Assembly: GCA_900128585.1 (NCBI GenBank)
Contig: LT642648.1
Span: forward strand, 1-12,505
Direction: 5' to 3'
Source of the DNA: Stramenopiles sp. TOSAG23-3
Taxonomy: Eukaryota; Sar
DNA length: 12,505 bases
A program made the position numbers and the translations under genes. Below are positions 7,581 through 12,505 of the stretch, piece after piece. The stretch's first letter is position 1. Each line of letters opens with the position of its first letter. The notes under the pieces were generated by a model, which saw only the letters and a program-made list of their open reading frames with translations, had not been told where the DNA came from and did not search any database.

Positions 7581-7961
7581 ATGCCAAAAAAGATAAAAGA
7601 TTCGGCCTGGGAGGTTTTTTCAAAAGCGACCACTAGGAGCGGAGAATGGGATAAAACGACGTTTCCGCGTTTGTTGGATGCTCTGTTTTGGCTTCGATTT
7701 ATAATTGCAATTGTAATTGGGACATCGTGGGCTATATTGGATATGCGCGGGCAGGCGGGCATAGTGGGATACGCGGTCGCTAGCTCCGTGCTCGTGTTTT
7801 TCTATTACTCGGTTTACCTGAAGGTCGACGTAGAGGACTACGGACAGTTCAACTTGATTTCGGAGGGCTTCATGCCGAGTTTTGGCCTGTTTCTTCTGGT
7901 ATGGTCTATCTTTCACAACGTTATACGCGTGAGCGACGAGGACATAAATTTGTACAACTAA
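7581..7961 (+). CDS. RAB5IF/OPTI-like three-span ER membrane protein
   Basis: 126 residues; 7581 is the first ATG in the frame (CAGCATGCC, A at -3) and the stop is TAA. Three hydrophobic segments fall at about 36-54, 58-80 and 97-116. The pattern LLDALFWLRFIIAIVIGTSW, then MRGQAGIVGY, then YLKVDVEDYG and SEGFMPSFGLFLLVWSIF matches the RAB5-interacting-factor family (RAB5IF/C20orf24, RCAF1, OPTI), which is related to EMC6. In animals RAB5IF pairs with the TMCO1 insertase in the GEL complex of the multipass translocon at the ER; the same role is expected here by homology. Human RAB5IF is of similar size, so this copy looks complete and intronless. It is divergent from the EF-hand gene and convergent with the F-box gene, whose stop lies 200 bases away. 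Confidence 0.88.
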   Translation: MPKKIKDSAWEVFSKATTRSGEWDKTTFPRLLDALFWLRFIIAIVIGTSWAILDMRGQAGIVGYAVASSVLVFFYYSVYLKVDVEDYGQFNLISEGFMPSFGLFLLVWSIFHNVIRVSDEDINLYN

Positions 7962-8083
7962 ATTTTGATGGAAATTTTCACTTAATTTTACGAAGATACA
8001 AGTCGTACACAAGCCAAGCTAAAGTATCATTATATCTATCTTAAAAGTTATTTTATCATCAGATATCATATTTTTTACAATTT

Positions 8084-8089
8084 TTTATT
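8084..8089 (-). promoter_or_regulatory. Possible polyadenylation signal of the F-box/methyltransferase gene
   Basis: AATAAA on the minus strand (TTTATT on plus) lies about 72 bases past the TGA of the F-box gene, within the short convergent spacer shared with the RAB5IF-like gene. Position and sequence fit the classical signal, but the region is very AT-rich and the match could be chance. Confidence 0.3.
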
Positions 8090-8160
8090 ATAAAAAACAA
8101 CATTGTACATTGTACACTGATATGGTACGAATAAGGAATGTGGTGCGTACCTTTGTGCCC

Positions 8161-9771
8161 TCACTTCTTTAGCGAATAGCCGTAGCGCACCGGCGAGTTC
8201 GGCCCGCTCTCTCGTTTCTTCGACGTTAGGGGAAGCTGAAGCAGTGGCGTATTCACGGCCCTGGAATCACGGGCGGTGCACGACTGATCGTCCATCCACG
8301 AAACGAACGTGGAGTCAAACTCAGGGGAGCACTTGGAAAGGTACATGCGAAACGAAGTTTCTGGAATGTCTCTGGCCGCCAACTTTCGCCACCGTTCCCC
8401 TTCGTCTTTCCCCATCAAGTCGCCCTCGCTACACATTATTACAACGTTCTCTTCATCAGGGTGCTCGAATGAGTGCACGAAATTAAAGACCTTTTCAAGG
8501 TCGCTCAGGAGTTTGTCGAACCCTTTCATTTCGTTCCCAGCGTTGAACACGACGATGCTCTCCCTGCGGTGCTCGTCGCCGTCGTCGGCCGACGACGCTT
8601 GCCGCCGAAGCAGTTTCTTCAAGTTTCTCATAAACTTTGGGTCGGTCAGTGGTGGGGGGGTTCCATCTTCCGTGTATATGTCCACCATGATGGTGTCGTA
8701 TTTTTCTTCCTCCGCCTCCTCGGCAGCCAGTGACCCATGCTTGTCTTTTATGGCCTTGATCTGTCCCGAAATGAAGTCGCAGGCTTCGGCAGTGTACACG
8801 TTGACTTTGTCGTCGTCGTCGGAAGAAAGGTTGAAGACCTCTTTGGCGGCCCGAACGACGGCAGCAGACCAATCGACCGTGTCCACGGAAATATGGTCGT
8901 AGTGGTGCCGAAGAAATGCGGGGATAGAGCCTGCGCCTAGACCAAGTATCAGCGCCCGAGCAGGACCACCGTTGGCACTGGTCAACTGCCCAGAGACAGC
9001 CATGCCGCCCACTAGCGAGCGGGCGTACCACAAGATGATCGTCTCCCCGAGGGCAACGTCTGCGTCGACCTCAGACTCGATGAAGCCTTCCAGGTACCAC
9101 GTCCCAATGGTCATAAGGCGCCGTTTCGAGTCGAAACGTTGTATAACGGTAACGGCAGCGTTCCCCGCGATGTTGCACAGGTCGACAACGGGGACGAACT
9201 GGGCAGGGCAGTGAAACAGCACTTTCATGCGTGCGCGGGGTAACGGCCTTTTCTCCCCAGCGGGCGTTTCCCCCGCTTTCCGTTCGCCGAGCTTTCCCTC
9301 CCCGGCATCGTCTCCCGAGTCCTCCTCTTCGCTTTCTGCGTTGGCCAAGCCAGCCAACACCGGTAGCTCTTTTAAAATCTCGCTTTCTGCGCTGTCCGAA
9401 AAGGGATCCCCGTCGTTTTCGTCAATTTCCGTGTAACGGTTGTGAAGGCACCATATCGTGCTCTCGGCCTGCTCGTACAAGTCCTCGTCTTTCCCATCCT
9501 CCCCATCCTGCAGCATTTTAATCAAGGCGATGTGGACGTCCGACACAATGGACGAGTGCAAACTCGAAAGGTCCGTGCACAGCGATCGCACTGCACGACA
9601 GCTCTGCAATCGCTTTGTTGTATCTCTTGACGACATCCCGGCGACTATGGTGCAAATGCTACATGCCCGCCACCGTTGGCAAGTCGCGCCAGCGTGGAAG
9701 GCGTCGACCAGGGGCAACCATGCTATAATTTTCCGTACAAATCCCGACGGCAACGCTTTTCTATCACTCAT
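8161..9771 (-). CDS. F-box protein with METTL13/spermidine-synthase-like methyltransferase domain
   Basis: 536 residues from the ATG at 9771 (AAAACATGAG, A at -3) to TGA. In-frame ATGs at 9795 and 9852 would add 8 or 27 residues, but lie in low-complexity text with poorer context or composition. Residues 6-42 form an F-box (LPSGFVRKIIAWLPLVDAF, then CQRW), predicting binding to SKP1 in an SCF ubiquitin ligase. An acidic linker (88-160) leads to a Rossmann fold at about 185-480: motif I ALILGLGAGSIPAF (273-286), acidic D300 ending strand 2, AEACDF (328-333), and YDTIMVDIYTEDG with PPPL (358-374). The last element resembles the METTL13 C-terminal eEF1A methyltransferase rather than a true aminopropyltransferase DSSDP motif. 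SAM-dependent methylation is therefore likelier than polyamine synthesis; the substrate is unknown. Residues 500-536 are a basic, probably disordered tail. No intron is needed. Confidence 0.82.
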   Translation of the reverse strand: MSDRKALPSGFVRKIIAWLPLVDAFHAGATCQRWRACSICTIVAGMSSRDTTKRLQSCRAVRSLCTDLSSLHSSIVSDVHIALIKMLQDGEDGKDEDLYEQAESTIWCLHNRYTEIDENDGDPFSDSAESEILKELPVLAGLANAESEEEDSGDDAGEGKLGERKAGETPAGEKRPLPRARMKVLFHCPAQFVPVVDLCNIAGNAAVTVIQRFDSKRRLMTIGTWYLEGFIESEVDADVALGETIILWYARSLVGGMAVSGQLTSANGGPARALILGLGAGSIPAFLRHHYDHISVDTVDWSAAVVRAAKEVFNLSSDDDDKVNVYTAEACDFISGQIKAIKDKHGSLAAEEAEEEKYDTIMVDIYTEDGTPPPLTDPKFMRNLKKLLRRQASSADDGDEHRRESIVVFNAGNEMKGFDKLLSDLEKVFNFVHSFEHPDEENVVIMCSEGDLMGKDEGERWRKLAARDIPETSFRMYLSKCSPEFDSTFVSWMDDQSCTARDSRAVNTPLLQLPLTSKKRESGPNSPVRYGYSLKK

Positions 9772-10470
9772 GTTTTCAATCTTTTTTTTGTTCATAATGA
9801 AAGATAAAATCTGCCTCCGAAAAAAGAAAGCAACAGTTTTTATCTCCTTCATCCCCCCACCATTTCCTTTCTTTCTTCCCTTTTTAATGTTTATAATTTG
9901 ATAAGAAGAACTATACTAAATAATACCGTAATAATTATTTTTTTAATAAAAAATATTATAACGAACTCTATAACCAATTTTATTTTCACTACTACTAGAT
10001 TAGACTATTATATCATTTAAATAATAATAGATGATATTTAATACGCATTATTTATTATATAAGAAATTATTACAAGTACAAAAAACATTGAATTTTAAAG
10101 ACTTCCTAAATAAAATAATAGTATAGAGAAAAAGAATTTAAAAATTGGCATAATAACAGGTCATTAGCATGTCGTCGTCCAATTGTCTTCTTTGTCTCTC
10201 AAAAGTTTAAATTTGTCTCTCCTCAAAAGTTTATAGAATAATTATATATTTTAGGAGTTGTTGAGGGGAGTAAAGTTCTTCAATTAAAATACTTTTATGA
10301 TCCCACCACAACTCACAAGCAACACAAAGGAGAGTGAGGAAAGAGTGGAGAAGAGATGTGAAAGAAAAATGCCACATCATCATCCTCACCCGTCGTAAAT
10401 TATCCTTCCACCTTTTACCCCAAAAGAGACCAATCCCTCTCTCTCCTCTTGCAGAGACATGGTATCTTCA
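9772..10470. other. AT-rich spacer between same-strand genes
   Basis: Promoter side of the F-box gene and 3' flank of the secreted protein gene. It is very AT-rich from 9880 to 10140 and more mixed from 10250. It carries a direct repeat (10191-10233). A pyrimidine-rich stretch ending in CTTGCAG at about 10431-10454 looks like a plus-strand 3' splice site, but the only open frame beyond it is the antisense of the secreted gene. No gene is called. Confidence 0.6.
10191..10233. repeat. Imperfect tandem duplication, about 20 bp
   Basis: TTTGTCTCTCAAAAGTTTA at 10191-10209 is repeated at 10212-10233 with three extra bases (CTC or its shifted equivalent) inserted before CAAAAGTTTA. It is a local duplication in the spacer upstream of the F-box gene; no function is evident. 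Confidence 0.8.
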
Positions 10471-11811
10471 TTAGTTTTGTTTTTGGTGGCGCCTTTGTTC
10501 TACATTTTGGCCGGTCTGAAGGAAAAAATAAGGCAATGGCGTTGGGGAGTATGCCGGCGCATGGTTTTGCCCCGCATTTGCACCTTGGGGCTGACTAATA
10601 GAGTACGGCGAATAAAATGGCGAGTACACGGACGGTGGCGGGGACCCCCACTCCGGTGGAGGGGGTAGCCACCACGGCGGTGGGTTGAGCCACCACGGCC
10701 CTCCCGCACCTGCTTTTCCGTTCTCGCTCGTGCCGGCTTGTGCGCTTGCTGCGCCTAAGTTGTGGGTGGTGCCACCGAGCCGGGCGGCTTGGAAACGGTG
10801 GGCCGTCAAAGGCGAACCGTCACTGATGCCACGCTGGTCGGCGTAGGTCGGCTTCACAATCTTGCTTCTGGAATTACTATTGGATTTGAGCTGGCTTGGG
10901 CCACCGCTCGATTGGAACTTTTGGGCCATGTGGGCACGCAGCAGCAGCGTCTGCTTTGGTGTTAGTTTCGGCGCTTCGACGCTCGATCCTACCTGAAGAA
11001 ACGATGAGGGTTTCGGTTTCCCTTTCTCGTCGGCCGCCGCCGATACCGCGGGGTCCTTCATGCAGCCTGGCGTGCACTCGGTCTCGCACTTTGCCATGTC
11101 GTGGTTTCCGTCTTCTATAACTTTCTGCATGGTGATACTCCGTTCGATGAACGAGGTCGCCCCGAAGATGTTGTTGGTCTTTCGGCCCAGGCTGGGGTCG
11201 GGCTTGTCTTTGCAGGGAGAGCACCGCAAGGCGCACTCGTACGCGCAGGCCATGGTCGCGGTGCTTCTATGCTTCGCGTCCACGTTCATGACCTGCTCGC
11301 GGGCCCATAGCCGGCGAGGCTCCCCAGGGGGCAGGCAACCCGGCGGGGGCGGGGGCTTGCCGTGCACGGACGGCGGCGGGGGCGCCGGGGCGAACATGGA
11401 AAACTCTTTCGCCGCGGCGGGGACACCAGGGGCCGCGGCGCCGCGGGCCTGGTTGAACAGCTGCGGCATCGCCATGTTTGGCTTGAACAGGTTCATGAAC
11501 CGTTCGGTGAAGTTCGCCTCTGCCGGGCTGCTGTACGTTGGAACCTGCACTGGGCTCGCTTTGAACTCGTTGTACGCGCGCACGATTTCTTCGTCGGCAA
11601 TCTTTTGCCTTCGTGCCGCCTCCGAGGCAACGTTGCGCATCGTAGGAACCTTACCACCGAATTTTGCAGCGGCGATCGACGGGGCGACCGCCTTTGCCGC
11701 AGCCTTCAACGCACTCGCAACCATGTCGTCCTGCGCGGAAACCACACTAAGAAAGACCGCAACGAATACGACCAGGGCGGACGCCCTTCCAAACAAAACA
11801 CCAGAAAGCAT
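10471..11811 (-). CDS. Secreted proline/tryptophan-rich protein with twin CX3CX3C clusters
   Basis: 446 residues, ATG 11811, TAA 10471, one exon. A signal peptide is clear (hydrophobic 9-24, probable cleavage after VVSA at 26). An Ala-rich helical region (31-85) follows, with one N-glycosylation sequon (NFT, 100). Polyproline runs lie at 143-147 and 153-157. The only cysteines after C159 form two groups: C189-x3-C193-x3-C197-x2-C200 and C242-x3-C246-x3-C250, suggesting a disulfide-linked helical hairpin. The C-terminal third is disordered, with a seven-residue tandem repeat at 372-393 (PWWLNPP, PWWLPPP, PEWGSPP) followed by a Tyr/Ser/Pro stretch (SVYSPFYSPYS) recalling extensin-like wall proteins. 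FLQ-x-G occurs twice (271, 430). I recognise no family; an extracellular or cell-covering structural role is inference. High GC contrasts with the flanks. Confidence 0.82.
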   Translation of the reverse strand: MLSGVLFGRASALVVFVAVFLSVVSAQDDMVASALKAAAKAVAPSIAAAKFGGKVPTMRNVASEAARRQKIADEEIVRAYNEFKASPVQVPTYSSPAEANFTERFMNLFKPNMAMPQLFNQARGAAAPGVPAAAKEFSMFAPAPPPPSVHGKPPPPPGCLPPGEPRRLWAREQVMNVDAKHRSTATMACAYECALRCSPCKDKPDPSLGRKTNNIFGATSFIERSITMQKVIEDGNHDMAKCETECTPGCMKDPAVSAAADEKGKPKPSSFLQVGSSVEAPKLTPKQTLLLRAHMAQKFQSSGGPSQLKSNSNSRSKIVKPTYADQRGISDGSPLTAHRFQAARLGGTTHNLGAASAQAGTSENGKAGAGGPWWLNPPPWWLPPPPEWGSPPPSVYSPFYSPYSISQPQGANAGQNHAPAYSPTPLPYFFLQTGQNVEQRRHQKQN

Positions 11812-12438
11812 GGTTCACCTCTACGAACACAAAGCTATCTCTTGTACCGCGTACAAATGTCTACAACACGGATGTTTCTAAAACGTGCAAGTCTCAATGA
11901 AAAAATAGTGAGTGACGCTCAGCGAAATGTCGTTCATTTTCTTCTTCACCGTTCCGTTCCCTTCTGCTCCATTTCTTAGTTGGTGCAAAATGCAACATGC
12001 AACATGCAAAAATCGAAACGGAATACAATAATAAGGTGTTTAAATTGTCAGACAACCTTTTCCACAATTGTATTTTGATCATTTAAAACGTAAAACTATA
12101 GAATAAATACATTTTATTCCTTACCTATTTATATTAAGTACGTTTATTTTCTAATTACACTATATAAATGTGTAATAAATATTTTTATAATATATACATA
12201 GTATTGGTTTAATAATTATTATTTAAGCATACACGTTTCCTATTCATAACATACCCCCTCTTTTTTTATTTTTTTGGATGAAAATTGATGAAATCGATGA
12301 AATAAACCTTCTTCTTTTTGATAGGATTATAATTATGTTAGAATATGATTGGTTATAATTATATTTATGATGTTGCTATGGTCCTAGGGAATTTCATTTG
12401 ACCCGAAGGAAGGAGGACGAGGAGAGCAGGTCGAAGAG

Positions 12439-12439
<1 letters not shown>
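11812..12439. other. AT-rich upstream region of the secreted protein gene
   Basis: The first 180 bases are of mixed composition and probably the 5' leader; the rest is AT-rich. It contains a short tandem run of ATGCAAC-type heptamers (11990-12010) and GATGAAA-type repeats near 12278-12302. A 62-codon minus-strand ORF (11894-12082) has an ATG but no domain or coding-like composition. No gene is called. Confidence 0.55.

Positions 12440-12505
<66 letters not shown>
12440..12505. repeat. GAAA tetranucleotide microsatellite, running off the window
   Basis: About sixteen uninterrupted GAAA units fill the last 66 bases and continue to the window edge, so the full length is unknown. On the other strand it is a TTTC polypyrimidine tract. 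Confidence 0.95.

Noticed and set aside
8309-8902. 197-codon plus-strand frame within the F-box gene
   Set aside because: Ser-rich low-complexity shadow of the acidic/Asp-Glu codons on the minus strand.
8161-9771. Calling the F-box gene a spermidine synthase
   Set aside because: The fold is similar but the loop after the YDTIMVD strand lacks the aminopropyltransferase D-S-S-D-P type motif and looks like METTL13.
10459-10668. Plus-strand ORF with a hydrophobic start after a splice-acceptor-like CTCTTGCAG
   Set aside because: It overlaps the 3' end of the secreted protein gene in antisense, turns into Arg/Trp-rich shadow text, and has no upstream donor.
11060-11881. 273-codon plus-strand frame opposite the secreted protein gene, and a second of 205 codons
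   Set aside because: Both are antisense shadows in GC-rich coding DNA; the minus strand has a signal peptide and ordered repeats.
11894-12082. 62-codon minus-strand ORF upstream of the secreted gene
   Set aside because: No domain and a composition expected of random AT-rich DNA; may at most be a leader ORF.

Overview
This is nuclear DNA from a eukaryote, most likely a microbial alga or related protist. Seven protein genes lie in 12.5 kb. Coding stretches are moderately GC-rich, while the spacers are very AT-rich and full of short microsatellites. Genes are almost intron-free. The one intron I can prove has GTAAGT at its 5' end and a perfect TACTAAC branch site. A stramenopile is my best guess, because the short secreted protein built from C-SGHG-C / C-SGKG-C type EGF modules is of a style I associate with stramenopile algae; this is inference and no marker gene is present.

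Layout, left to right. (1) 51-977, minus: Myb/SANT protein with a telobox-like recognition helix and a coiled coil. (2) 978-2587: AT-rich spacer shared by two divergent genes. (3) 2588-3280, plus: secreted protein of four six-cysteine EGF-like modules. (4) 3946-4251, minus: small glycine/alanine-rich membrane protein resembling the interferon-induced 6-16 (IFI6/IFI27) family. (5) about 4555-6690, minus: a large protein with four EF-hands, a charged coiled coil, a WW domain, a zinc-binding cysteine/histidine cluster and a probable acidic tail. One intron (6385-6469) is clear, but the coding signal also changes frame twice near the N-terminus and once near the C-terminus. (6) 7581-7961, plus: RAB5IF/OPTI-like three-span ER membrane protein. 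(7) 8161-9771, minus: F-box fused to a METTL13/spermidine-synthase-like methyltransferase domain. (8) 10471-11811, minus: secreted proline/tryptophan-rich protein with two CX3CX3C clusters. (9) 11812-12505: AT-rich spacer ending in a long GAAA microsatellite.

I see no operon-like or pathway grouping. Three products belong to the secretory or membrane system (EGF protein, RAB5IF-like, proline-rich protein) and a fourth, IFI6-like, is probably a membrane protein; this may be chance. The most unusual items are the EF-hand gene with its three frame transitions, the F-box/methyltransferase fusion, and the proline/tryptophan-rich secreted protein. No rRNA, tRNA, CRISPR, transposase or viral gene was seen.
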